A stretch of DNA of 7,128 nucleotides from Actinomycetota bacterium. Lineage in GTDB: Bacteria; Actinomycetota; Acidimicrobiia; IMCC26256. The position numbers and the translations under genes are program-made. Under the pieces are notes generated by a model. It did not search any database. It was given only the letters and a program-made list of their open reading frames with translations, and was not told the origin of the DNA. Below are positions 1 through 6,185 of this stretch, in pieces (positions within the stretch are counted from its first letter, which is position 1; each line of letters begins with the position of its first letter). Location of the stretch: the NCBI GenBank assembly GCA_009702955.1, contig WLHA01000054.1:1-7128 (forward strand), read 5' to 3'.

Positions 1-634
1 CTAGGCCCTTCACATGGTCGAGCCTCGCAAGGGTAACGACATTTTTCCTGTCACTAGGGCTAGTGGCCTGTGTAGTGCTCGAGCGCGGCGGTTTGGCTCG
101 CGCTCTACCTTGGCTTGGAACGCCATTGTGAATAGTGCGTATTGAGCCTTGGGGTAGCCCAGCGTCTTGCTCAAGGTTGCGAGCCGATGCACTACCGACC
201 GCGATATGCGCCGAGAGTGTCTTGCTCGACCATCGCTTTAAAAAGCGTACGCGTTTCGTTGGCAGCGGCATCACGAGTTGCTCAACAGCGACGCTCTTAA
301 TGCTGGGAATAGTCGCTGCTGCAAGTATCGCGTAGCGACATGCCCATGGAGTGGAGAGACTCAGGTGGAGGATGTCGCAGTGATCTGCCTTAAGGGCGCG
401 ACGTGTGGCTTGCATAGCGCGAAGGTCGCGGACCCCGTTGATGCTCGGGACCAAAATGGTTGATGCATCGCGACGGGCGGACGCGATTCTCCTAATGACA
501 GCCTCGTCCGTCCCCATCACGCTGATCTGGATCCCTGGATCTAGTGCCGCCAGGAGATTTGCGAGCGAGATCTCTGCTCCTCCGACCTGGTCGGAGTCCG
601 TGAACGCGGTGAGTCGCATTCCGTTGAGGTGCAT
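1..634 (-). CDS. Glycosyltransferase family 4 (group 1), N-terminal part, cut by the left window edge
   Basis: Reading the minus strand from ATG at 634 gives 211 codons without a stop, running off the window, so the C-terminal half is missing. The protein starts MHLNGMRLTAFTD, then GGAE at residues 18-21, the glycine-rich first loop of GT4 (GT-B fold) enzymes. Residues 168-172 read IHNGV and 202-211 read LARLDHVKGL; these match the usual inter-domain NGV site and the start of the nucleotide-sugar-binding C-terminal domain (often GRLxxxKG). The likely role is transfer of a sugar from a nucleotide donor to a growing lipid-linked glycan on the cytoplasmic side; donor and acceptor cannot be read. 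M6 (ATG at 619) sits directly before the conserved strand and is an equally good start; neither has a clear Shine-Dalgarno site. The frame stays open upstream to 742 with GTG and TTG codons, but that stretch does not look conserved. It is divergent from the next gene. Confidence 0.85.
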   Translation of the reverse strand, partial: MHLNGMRLTAFTDSDQVGGAEISLANLLAALDPGIQISVMGTDEAVIRRIASARRDASTILVPSINGVRDLRAMQATRRALKADHCDILHLSLSTPWACRYAILAAATIPSIKSVAVEQLVMPLPTKRVRFLKRWSSKTLSAHIAVGSASARNLEQDAGLPQGSIRTIHNGVPSQGRARAKPPRSSTTQATSPSDRKNVVTLARLDHVKGL

Positions 635-793
635 GGGGCTCAAGATTAGCGGTGGAGAGACTCTGGGCGGCGTAGTAGTAAAGATACTTATCGCCCACGG
701 ATTCCTAACCACGGCAAACACCCGGTAGCAATTAGGGAACGATTAGGCCCCGAACCCTGAGAGTTGCACTCTGCCTCGGCCTACGATGAAGAC
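635..793. other. Divergent intergenic region between two glycosyltransferase genes
   Basis: About 160 bases lie between the start of the minus-strand GT4 gene and the ATG of the plus-strand GT2 gene. Both genes must be transcribed from here or nearby, but I found no convincing pair of -35 and -10 hexamers in either direction. Weak AT-richer spots exist around 680-690 and 727-745. No hairpin, repeat or small gene could be supported. Confidence 0.4.
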
Positions 794-1813
794 ATGCCGC
801 AATTGCTAGCCCCAGAGGGCGATAGGTCAGCGCCGCTATCGAATGCGCCGACGATCTCAATCGTGATCGCAGCATTCGAGGCCGAGAAAACTATTGGGGC
901 AACGATCCGATCGGTCATTGCACAGTCACCCTCACCACTCGAGATTGTTGTCTGCGACGATGGGTCGAGCGACGACCTTGCAGGAGCCCTCTCTGAGTTC
1001 GGCGAACGTGTGCGACTTCTACGCATTGAGCACGGGGGCGAGGCCAGGGCGAAGAACGCCGCCATCGAAGCCGCTACCGGTGAATTTGTCGCAATTATCG
1101 ATGCGGACGACCGGTTCCTGCCGGGGAGGCTCGCTGCGGTGCAGCGCGTGCTTATGGAGCGTCCAGATGTGGACCTCGTCACTACCGACGCTGTAATCGA
1201 ATTAAATGGGCGCGTTGTCGGGCGCGCCTATAACACTGGAAATCTCTTCGCAGTCAATTCCCAACGTGGCGCGATTCTTGACCACAACTTCGTCTTTGGT
1301 CAGGTAGTTGTTAGGAGAGAGACGATGCTGCGTCTCGGTGGGTTTGACCCCGAGATTAGATACACGACCGACTGGGAGTGCTGGATACGACTAATTCTCG
1401 ATGGTGGGAGAGTCGGATGTATCGATGCGCCACTCGGTGTCTACGTGATGCACGAATCCTCAATGAGTGCGAGCCGCCAAGCGATGTACGACGGCAGGGT
1501 TGCAACTTTAAGTAAGACGCTCAAGGACGCTCGGTTATCCAAGATGGAGCGCGCATCAATTGAGTCGAGGATTGCATCTGAGATGCGCCGCTCCAGTCGC
1601 GCCGAGATGCGCTCCGCTTTGATCGCAGGTGATAAGCGAGCACGCCAGATTGCTAAAAGTGTTGCTGCTGACTCTGCTCAGCCTCGGCGAGAGCGTTTAA
1701 AGGCAGCCTTTACGGTCATCTCTCCAGAGATAGCGGGTTCACGGATGCGTTCGCATGATCGCAATTATTGGGTAGGCGTTGGAGACCAGCGGTTCGAACG
1801 CTCAACTAAGTAA
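794..1813 (+). CDS. Glycosyltransferase family 2 (GT-A fold)
   Basis: A 339-residue protein from ATG 794 with a full GT2 domain over about residues 20-220. Seen in order: the opening strand ISIVIAAFEAEKTIG, the nucleotide-binding DDGSSDD (55-61), the metal-binding DADD (103-106, the DXD motif), and DWECW (193-197), which fits the catalytic-base region usually written EDW in this group. The GT2 fold transfers a sugar from a nucleotide donor with inversion; donor and acceptor are not predictable here. After about residue 220 comes a tail of roughly 110 residues, rich in Arg, Lys, Ala and Glu and probably helical, with no membrane segment, so the enzyme should be cytoplasmic or peripheral. An in-frame TTG at 764 would add ten residues outside the conserved domain; a GAGAG lies directly against it with no spacing. 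ATG 794 has a weak GAAG just upstream and places the domain at the usual distance, so I prefer it. The gene ends 20 bases from a convergent gene. Confidence 0.9.
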   Translation: MPQLLAPEGDRSAPLSNAPTISIVIAAFEAEKTIGATIRSVIAQSPSPLEIVVCDDGSSDDLAGALSEFGERVRLLRIEHGGEARAKNAAIEAATGEFVAIIDADDRFLPGRLAAVQRVLMERPDVDLVTTDAVIELNGRVVGRAYNTGNLFAVNSQRGAILDHNFVFGQVVVRRETMLRLGGFDPEIRYTTDWECWIRLILDGGRVGCIDAPLGVYVMHESSMSASRQAMYDGRVATLSKTLKDARLSKMERASIESRIASEMRRSSRAEMRSALIAGDKRARQIAKSVAADSAQPRRERLKAAFTVISPEIAGSRMRSHDRNYWVGVGDQRFERSTK

Positions 1814-1837
1814 CTGCTTTTGTTTAGAACTACTTAG
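1806..1837. terminator. Inverted repeat between convergent genes, possible weak bidirectional terminator
   Basis: CTAAGTA at 1806-1812 is perfectly complementary to TACTTAG at 1831-1837. The 18-base loop contains the T-rich run CTTTTGTTT. The two arms carry the TAA stop codons of the genes converging on this point. The stem is short, AT-rich and has a long loop, and no clean U-tract follows it, so a role as terminator is only suggested by position. Confidence 0.3.
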
Positions 1838-3069
1838 GAGCGAACATCCCAGAGGTAAGGAACCGCGATTGCTCCAGCGGTAGCGGCGTTAACGATTGCC
1901 TTCTTCCCGTCGCCGATCGGCGCATCAATACGGAACCCAGCAATCTGCATCCAATCCATGAGACTGCCGTAACCATCCTGGGCAATTACATCGCACCAAA
2001 TCTCATAGAGGCGCGGTCGTAGGGGCAGACTTTCAATACGGCACCTCACCTCGAACTCGCGCCCTACCGACTCAGGGGCAGAGCCGTCGTCGAGCATTGA
2101 AATCTCAATGAGCCCACCCGGTCGGCCATCGGTGATTCCGATAACGATATGCGGCTCTTTTAGAGGTTCATCGCTCTCGAATTTGAGCCTTATCTCAAGC
2201 CCCTCCTCAGGGGTGAATGAATATCTTTCAGAGCCATCTGCTGCGTGGCAGGTTGCCGAGACTATTCGAACCCGACCATTGTTGTTGACGAGCCGCGTGA
2301 CGTCCCTGCGGCTCTCCATCTCTTTGATGTAGTGGGCGAGAACGTCTTTGGCTGATCCCTCAATCTGCACTGTTCCCTGATCGAGCATCACGCCACGCGT
2401 GCAGAGAGCCTCCATGGCGGGTAGGTGGTGAGAGACGAATATCAGTGTTGTGCCTTCACGAACCAAGCGAGTCATTCGATCTACACACTTAGCTTGAAAG
2501 TTAATGTCGCCAACTGCTAGCGCCTCATCTACAACGAAGACATCAGGCTCAAGATGTGATGCAACTGAGAACCCAAGGCGGAGTTGCATGCCGCTCGAGT
2601 AGTACTTGACCTGAGTGTCGATAGCGTCGCCTAATTCGGAGAACTCGACTATCGCATCGAAACGTGAACGGATATCGGAGCGACTCAGTCCAAGGATGCT
2701 TCCATATAGCCAAATGTTCTCTCTACCGGTGAGCTCAAAGTGGACCCCCGAGCCCACCTCAATGAGGGCGCCTACCCGTCCCCGTACCCGCAGCACTCCA
2801 CCGGTAGGCTGTGAGATACGTGAGACCAGACGAAGTGCTGTTGATTTTCCGGCACCGTTTGGCCCGACGAGTGCAAATGCTTCACCCTGAGGCACCTCAA
2901 ATGAGACATGCTCGAGTGCGAGTTTTCCCCGTGGTGGCTCCTGCTTTCCGCTTGCTCTTTTCATGGCGCGGCGTGGTGCGGAGAGCACTCTGGTACCAAA
3001 GTGTTCATATCGCGCACCGCCCTTGCGAAACTGCTTAGAGACATCCTCAAACTTCACTGCGTAGGCCAT
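1834..3069 (-). CDS. wzt: ABC transporter ATP-binding protein of the polysaccharide exporter (Wzt-like, with C-terminal glycan-recognition-type domain)
   Basis: A 411-residue ATPase that would power export of a lipid-linked polysaccharide through the adjacent permease. Visible motifs: Walker A GPNGAGKST at 69-77; ELTGREN at 112-118, typical of the O-antigen/teichoic-acid exporter subfamily; the ABC signature with SSGMQLRLG at 158-166; Walker B VFVVDEAL at 177-184; D-loop AVGD at 185-188; switch histidine H214. All catalytic residues seem intact. The N-terminal insert of about 30 residues before LALEHVSFEV is usual for this subfamily. After the nucleotide-binding domain, residues about 265-402 form a separate beta-rich segment ending in GFRID. 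Its placement and pattern fit a Wzt C-terminal domain, which in characterised systems binds the modified non-reducing end of the glycan. The start ATG overlaps the permease stop (TAATG), so the two are probably co-translated. The symbol reflects the family only; the substrate is unknown, and a teichoic-acid-type exporter (TagH-like) is an alternative. Confidence 0.93.
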   Translation of the reverse strand: MAYAVKFEDVSKQFRKGGARYEHFGTRVLSAPRRAMKRASGKQEPPRGKLALEHVSFEVPQGEAFALVGPNGAGKSTALRLVSRISQPTGGVLRVRGRVGALIEVGSGVHFELTGRENIWLYGSILGLSRSDIRSRFDAIVEFSELGDAIDTQVKYYSSGMQLRLGFSVASHLEPDVFVVDEALAVGDINFQAKCVDRMTRLVREGTTLIFVSHHLPAMEALCTRGVMLDQGTVQIEGSAKDVLAHYIKEMESRRDVTRLVNNNGRVRIVSATCHAADGSERYSFTPEEGLEIRLKFESDEPLKEPHIVIGITDGRPGGLIEISMLDDGSAPESVGREFEVRCRIESLPLRPRLYEIWCDVIAQDGYGSLMDWMQIAGFRIDAPIGDGKKAIVNAATAGAIAVPYLWDVRS

Positions 3070-3917
3070 TAGACGACGTCCGCAAATTCGCGCTCGAGAG
3101 ACTTAAACCATTTGTAGCCAACGAGAAGCAAGACCAGAGCGCTCGCGGTACTTATTCCGAGGAGTCCCCAATCAGGGGTGGTACCAACTGCGAGAACTCT
3201 GCGAAAACCCTCGAGGGGGCCTACGGCAGGGTTTATCAGTGCGTACCAAGGCCTTAGGTTGGGCGAGATGCGCGTTACGGGGTACGCGACGGGACTTGCA
3301 AATAATCCAAGTTGCAGAGCGAATGGCAACAGATATCTGAAGTCGCGGTAGTACACATTCATAGCGCCTAGCGGCAGCGACGCAGCTAGGGGAATAATTG
3401 CTAGAACAAGGCAGAGCAGAGGTACGAATACGAGAGTCCATGTCAGGTGAGCGCCTGTAAACGGGGTTGCAAGAAGTACGAGTATCAATCCAATCCCTAG
3501 GTCCGGGATTACTGAGAGCACTGCTCCAAAAATAGGTGCCTCTCGCGGGAAGTAGACCTTGCGCAATAGGTCGGCATCGTTAACTAGAGCGTTAGCGCCA
3601 AACGATATTCCCGAGGCAATGAACTGCCAAGGCACAAGTGCTGAGAGTGCGAATGCTGCGTAACTTGTGCCGCCACCTGAGACTTTGACGACTCGCCCGA
3701 AGAACAAGATGAAGATTGTGAGAAACGCAAGCGGCTGAAGAACCGCCCAGCCGACACCGAGAGCTGCCTGCTTGTAGCGAACGCGCACACCTCGGACAGC
3801 GAAAGACCAGACAACTTCTTTGTAGAGAACTAACTCGCGCCACGCCGCTAGGAGCGTCGGTCGCTTCTTGCCGTCGAAGACGGACTCAACTGGCGTCTGG
3901 GGGGTCGGGGTGGTCAT
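3069..3917 (-). CDS. wzm: ABC-2 type polysaccharide export permease (Wzm-like)
   Basis: An integral membrane protein, 282 residues from ATG 3917. It begins with a cytoplasmic amphipathic stretch (WRELVLYKEVVW) followed by VRVRYKQAALG and WAVLQP, the hallmark entry into the first membrane helix of ABC-2 polysaccharide permeases. About six hydrophobic segments follow, at roughly residues 55-74, 85-107, 127-150, 161-181, 193-212 and 250-268. MNVYYRDFRY between helices four and five, the ALINP loop and the closing EFADVV are also family hallmarks. Two copies would form the channel with two ATPase subunits and carry a lipid-linked glycan across the inner membrane. A longer version from ATG 3989 would add 24 unconserved residues, but that ATG has no Shine-Dalgarno site, whereas GAGGA precedes 3917 and the resulting length suits the family. 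It is the first gene of a two-gene operon with the ATPase. Confidence 0.93.
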   Translation of the reverse strand: MTTPTPQTPVESVFDGKKRPTLLAAWRELVLYKEVVWSFAVRGVRVRYKQAALGVGWAVLQPLAFLTIFILFFGRVVKVSGGGTSYAAFALSALVPWQFIASGISFGANALVNDADLLRKVYFPREAPIFGAVLSVIPDLGIGLILVLLATPFTGAHLTWTLVFVPLLCLVLAIIPLAASLPLGAMNVYYRDFRYLLPFALQLGLFASPVAYPVTRISPNLRPWYALINPAVGPLEGFRRVLAVGTTPDWGLLGISTASALVLLLVGYKWFKSLEREFADVV

Positions 3918-4121
3918 CTGTCCTCGGTCGGGGTAGTGATCTCGCAAGAGTAGGCTCTGCGTGCTGCCTTCTGGACCCTTTTCGCTCATTGATTAGTAGT
4001 AATTGAGTGTATTGGTAGCCGGGGTCACACGTAGCCATCACTAGTCATAGGCGCAACTAAAAGTTTGGAATTGCGGTTCCTTCGGGGAGCGGTGTGAAGA
4101 GACTCGGGAGTAGACCAAAGA
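3918..4121. other. Divergent intergenic region between the exporter operon and the tailoring operon
   Basis: About 200 bases separate the permease start from the GTG of the glycosyltransferase; about 130 remain if the permease starts at 3989. It should hold promoters for both operons. I see AT-rich candidates on the minus strand just upstream of 3989 (TACACT, TACTAAT) but no matching -35 element. On the plus strand, 4060-4085 contains TTGCGG with no good -10. A four-base stem, GGAA/TTCC around 4067-4080, is too small to interpret. No small gene could be supported. Confidence 0.4.
3921..3925 (-). promoter_or_regulatory. Ribosome binding site favouring the internal permease start
   Basis: On the minus strand GAGGA ends three bases before ATG at 3917. 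The spacing is short, but the alternative ATG at 3989 is preceded by an AT-rich stretch with no purine-rich site. This decides the start chosen here, unless the transcript is leaderless and begins at 3989. Confidence 0.4.
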
Positions 4122-4134
4122 GTGTCGGGAGTAG
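4104..4134 (+). repeat. 10-bp direct repeat TCGGGAGTAG spanning a gene start
   Basis: TCGGGAGTAG occurs at 4104-4113 and again at 4125-4134, 21 bases apart, which is two turns of the DNA helix. The first copy supplies the only purine-rich GGGAG upstream of the GTG at 4122, with an 11-base spacer. The second copy lies in codons 2-5 of the gene. It could be an operator, a local duplication, or chance. Confidence 0.5.
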
Positions 4135-5426
4135 GCGAGCCAATCCAGGATGAGCACTCCAGAACCGCGCGGCTCCGAATCCTCTGTATCGCCGACGAGT
4201 TTCCATGGCCTGAGCGGACTGGGTACCGGATCCGACTCGCAAACGTGCTGCGCGGATTAGGCGAGGTGGGTGTACTTGACCTGATGATCCTGCACCCGGA
4301 AAATGGTCAGGATCTCGGTGCTGATGGGGCGGAGCAAGAGTACCGAGCCCCGATAGGAGAGCCGGTCGAGCGCACAGTTGTAGCGCATGTACCCATCCCA
4401 AGCGCCTCCTTGCGTGGAGTTATCCCTTGGATCGCGAGTGGATTGCCAAGACGCGTTGCATGGCGTGATTGGTCTGGCGCTAGGTCGGCGGTATCGAAGG
4501 AACTAAGCAACGGATATGACTTAATTTGGTGGAGCCACCTAGATGCGTGGGCCGCAATCGGAGAAGTTGCGACTGTCCCTTGCATCGTTGACCTTGACAA
4601 CCTCGAGGATCAGAAGATGCTGACGAGTCGCATGGCGCAAGAGCGCCCACCTCTGCGCGATGTGAAGGCCTCGATTCGATTCGCGATTGTTAGCGAGTTG
4701 GACCGAATAGATATCAGGCGCTGGCGCCGCTCTCAGCGCAGGGCATCTCTGCAGGCTGATGGTGCGATTGTCTGCAGCCAGCAGGATCGTGCTGCTCTCG
4801 GTGGGGAGAAGACCTACGTAATTGAGAATGGGTATGTGAGACCTGAATACCCGGTAGGGCACCCGGAGCGGCAAGTTGATGATAAGGGTGGAGCACTTGT
4901 TTTTATAGGTCTTCAAACTTATGAGCCCAACATTGACGGATCGCGTTTTCTCGTCGAGCAAGTGCTCCCAATCCTCCAGGAGTTGCGACCTGAGGTCACG
5001 ATCCGCATTGTTGGGCGTGCTGGGCCTGAGGTCGAAGAGTTAGGAAGGCCTCATGTTGAAGTGACAGGTGAGGTAGAGAGTATTGAGGACGAGTTAGCGA
5101 GTGCTGATTTAGCCGTGGTTCCGCTGCGCATTGGGGCTGGCACGCGCATCAAGATCCTCGAGGCCCTTGCACATCGTCTTCCGATTGTCACAACGAGCCT
5201 TGGCTGCGAAGGGCTCTCGCTAGTTAGTGGCGTCCATTGCGAGATCGCTGATTCTGCCAAAGCATTCGCAGAGTCATGTGATTTGCTTCTTGGTGATACC
5301 GGGAAGCGAATCGAGATAACTGAGGCTGGGGCTGCTCTGCAGATAGAGCACTTTGATTGGGTGAAGATCCGCTCGCGTATCGGAGAATTAGCGCAGACTG
5401 TATGCGGAAGGAGTTCAGAGAGGTGA
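4122..5426 (+). CDS. Glycosyltransferase family 4 (group 1)
   Basis: A complete 434-residue GT-B glycosyltransferase. The N-terminal domain opens with LRILCIADEFPWPERTGYR near residues 18-36, the strand plus glycine loop of the family. It resembles sugar transferases of exopolysaccharide loci that begin with a PxPxxxGxRIR pattern. IENGYV near residue 235 marks the linker. The C-terminal domain has VFIGLQTYEPN, IRIVGRAGPE, and GAGTRIKILEAL at 338-349, where K344 and E347 correspond to the donor-binding K/E pair of GT4 enzymes, followed by PIVTT. There is no signal peptide or membrane segment, so it should be cytosolic or peripheral. Sugar specificity cannot be read. GTG 4122 is the only standard start available: an in-frame TGA lies at 4095, and no other ATG, GTG or TTG precedes the conserved strand. 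It leads a plus-strand operon, and the Shine-Dalgarno site of the next gene overlaps its stop codon. Confidence 0.9.
   Translation: MSGVGEPIQDEHSRTARLRILCIADEFPWPERTGYRIRLANVLRGLGEVGVLDLMILHPENGQDLGADGAEQEYRAPIGEPVERTVVAHVPIPSASLRGVIPWIASGLPRRVAWRDWSGARSAVSKELSNGYDLIWWSHLDAWAAIGEVATVPCIVDLDNLEDQKMLTSRMAQERPPLRDVKASIRFAIVSELDRIDIRRWRRSQRRASLQADGAIVCSQQDRAALGGEKTYVIENGYVRPEYPVGHPERQVDDKGGALVFIGLQTYEPNIDGSRFLVEQVLPILQELRPEVTIRIVGRAGPEVEELGRPHVEVTGEVESIEDELASADLAVVPLRIGAGTRIKILEALAHRLPIVTTSLGCEGLSLVSGVHCEIADSAKAFAESCDLLLGDTGKRIEITEAGAALQIEHFDWVKIRSRIGELAQTVCGRSSER
5420..5426 (+). promoter_or_regulatory. Strong ribosome binding site of the methyltransferase gene
   Basis: GAGGTGA matches seven bases of the ideal anti-16S sequence and sits seven bases before ATG 5434. 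Its TGA is also the stop codon of the upstream glycosyltransferase, so termination and re-initiation are likely linked. It is the only strong Shine-Dalgarno site in the window. Confidence 0.7.
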
Positions 5427-5433
5427 AGAACAT

Positions 5434-6180
5434 ATGACAGTGCGAGACAGAATCAAAGATGAACTGAGGCAACTCCCGTATCCTGTGAAACGCCAAGCGC
5501 GCCGACTCTCGAACTGGCGCCGGGGTAGAAGAATTATCGCTCCGGTGAGGTGGGGGACGATGCGTAGAACGCGTCCCTATAGTGCAAGGTGGGGGAGCGA
5601 TCGTGGTACCGGCATAGATCGCGTTTACCTAGACAGGTTCTTTGAGAGGCACTCAAAAGACATGCACGGCACCGTGCTTGAGGTGCAGGAACCGGTGTTC
5701 AGCGCGCGCTACGGAGCAGATATTGCCGAGACTGCAATCCTCGATATAGAGCCTCGAAATATGCTCGCCACAATCGTGGCGGACCTTAACGACCTTGATG
5801 TTCTGCCGAGAGAGAGTTTTGACTGCATCGTTGCTCCTCAGACAATTCAGTACCTAACCCAACCGGTAACTGGATTGAAGAACCTCTATGAGTCCCTCAA
5901 GCCAGGGGGAGTGCTGCTCATTACTGCTCCGTTTATTCAAAAAATAGATCACAATGGTGAGGGTGCAGATCGCCTGAGGTTCTCTCCGCTCGCATTTAAC
6001 GAACTCCTTGAGACATCCTGCGATGGTGCCGAGATTGAGGTCGAGAGTTTTGGCAATGTGCTCACTTCAATTGCGTTCTTGATGGGAATCTCGGCGGAGG
6101 AGATGAGACCGCAAGATTTTGATGTATTCGATCCGGCTTATCCGATGCTTGTCACTGCCCGAGTTCGACGACCGAGTTGA
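5434..6180 (+). CDS. SAM-dependent methyltransferase-like protein (class I, type 11-like)
   Basis: A 248-residue protein resembling methyltransferases commonly found among glycosyltransferase genes. The N-terminal 45 residues are very basic. DRGTGIDRVYLDRFF (56-70) is a signature of this group. A Rossmann-type core follows: motif I region VLEVQEP (81-87), an acidic strand ILDIEP, then SFDCIVAPQTIQYL (128-141), and LKPGGVLLITAP (155-166), the conserved post-motif loop and strand. In most class I enzymes motif I is ExGxGxG; here the glycine after VLEV is glutamine and no glycine cluster follows. Relatives known to me often have VLEVGD, so this copy may bind SAM weakly or differently. The expected role is O-methylation of a sugar or of a chain end in the cytoplasm, which is inferred from context. 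A non-catalytic or structural role cannot be excluded. Translation is probably coupled to the gene before it, and the next gene follows at once. Confidence 0.82.
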   Translation: MTVRDRIKDELRQLPYPVKRQARRLSNWRRGRRIIAPVRWGTMRRTRPYSARWGSDRGTGIDRVYLDRFFERHSKDMHGTVLEVQEPVFSARYGADIAETAILDIEPRNMLATIVADLNDLDVLPRESFDCIVAPQTIQYLTQPVTGLKNLYESLKPGGVLLITAPFIQKIDHNGEGADRLRFSPLAFNELLETSCDGAEIEVESFGNVLTSIAFLMGISAEEMRPQDFDVFDPAYPMLVTARVRRPS

Positions 6181-6185
6181 GAATT

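Noticed and set aside
155..185. A near-repeat (about 17 of 20 bases) between the minus strand here and plus-strand 1499-1522, encoding ATLSKTL in one frame of each
   Set aside because: In the left gene that frame is not the coding one, and the match is short and isolated, so I treat it as chance.
225..255. An apparent frameshift in the left GT4 gene near a T/A run
   Set aside because: A first count of the homopolymer suggested a shift; recounting five T and three A on the minus strand gives one continuous frame, so there is no pseudogene.
135..728. Three overlapping plus-strand open frames in the left flank
   Set aside because: They lie antisense to the minus-strand GT4 gene, whose motifs are clear, and they have no coherent protein features of their own.
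656..745. Promoter-like hexamers on the minus strand upstream of the left GT4 gene (TTGCTA, TTGCCG, GATAAG)
   Set aside because: Spacing or -10 agreement was poor for every pairing tried, so no promoter is called.
781..1182. A 133-codon open frame on the minus strand inside the GT2 gene
   Set aside because: It is low-complexity, Ser/Arg/Ala-rich and opposite to a region with clear GT2 motifs, so it is an antisense shadow.
4065..4085. A small hairpin GGAA/TTCC upstream of the plus-strand operon
   Set aside because: A four-base stem is expected by chance and has no following T-tract or conserved riboswitch-like context.
4539..4961. A 140-codon open frame on the minus strand inside the GT4 gene
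   Set aside because: No recognisable domain or start site, and the plus strand here encodes a coherent glycosyltransferase.
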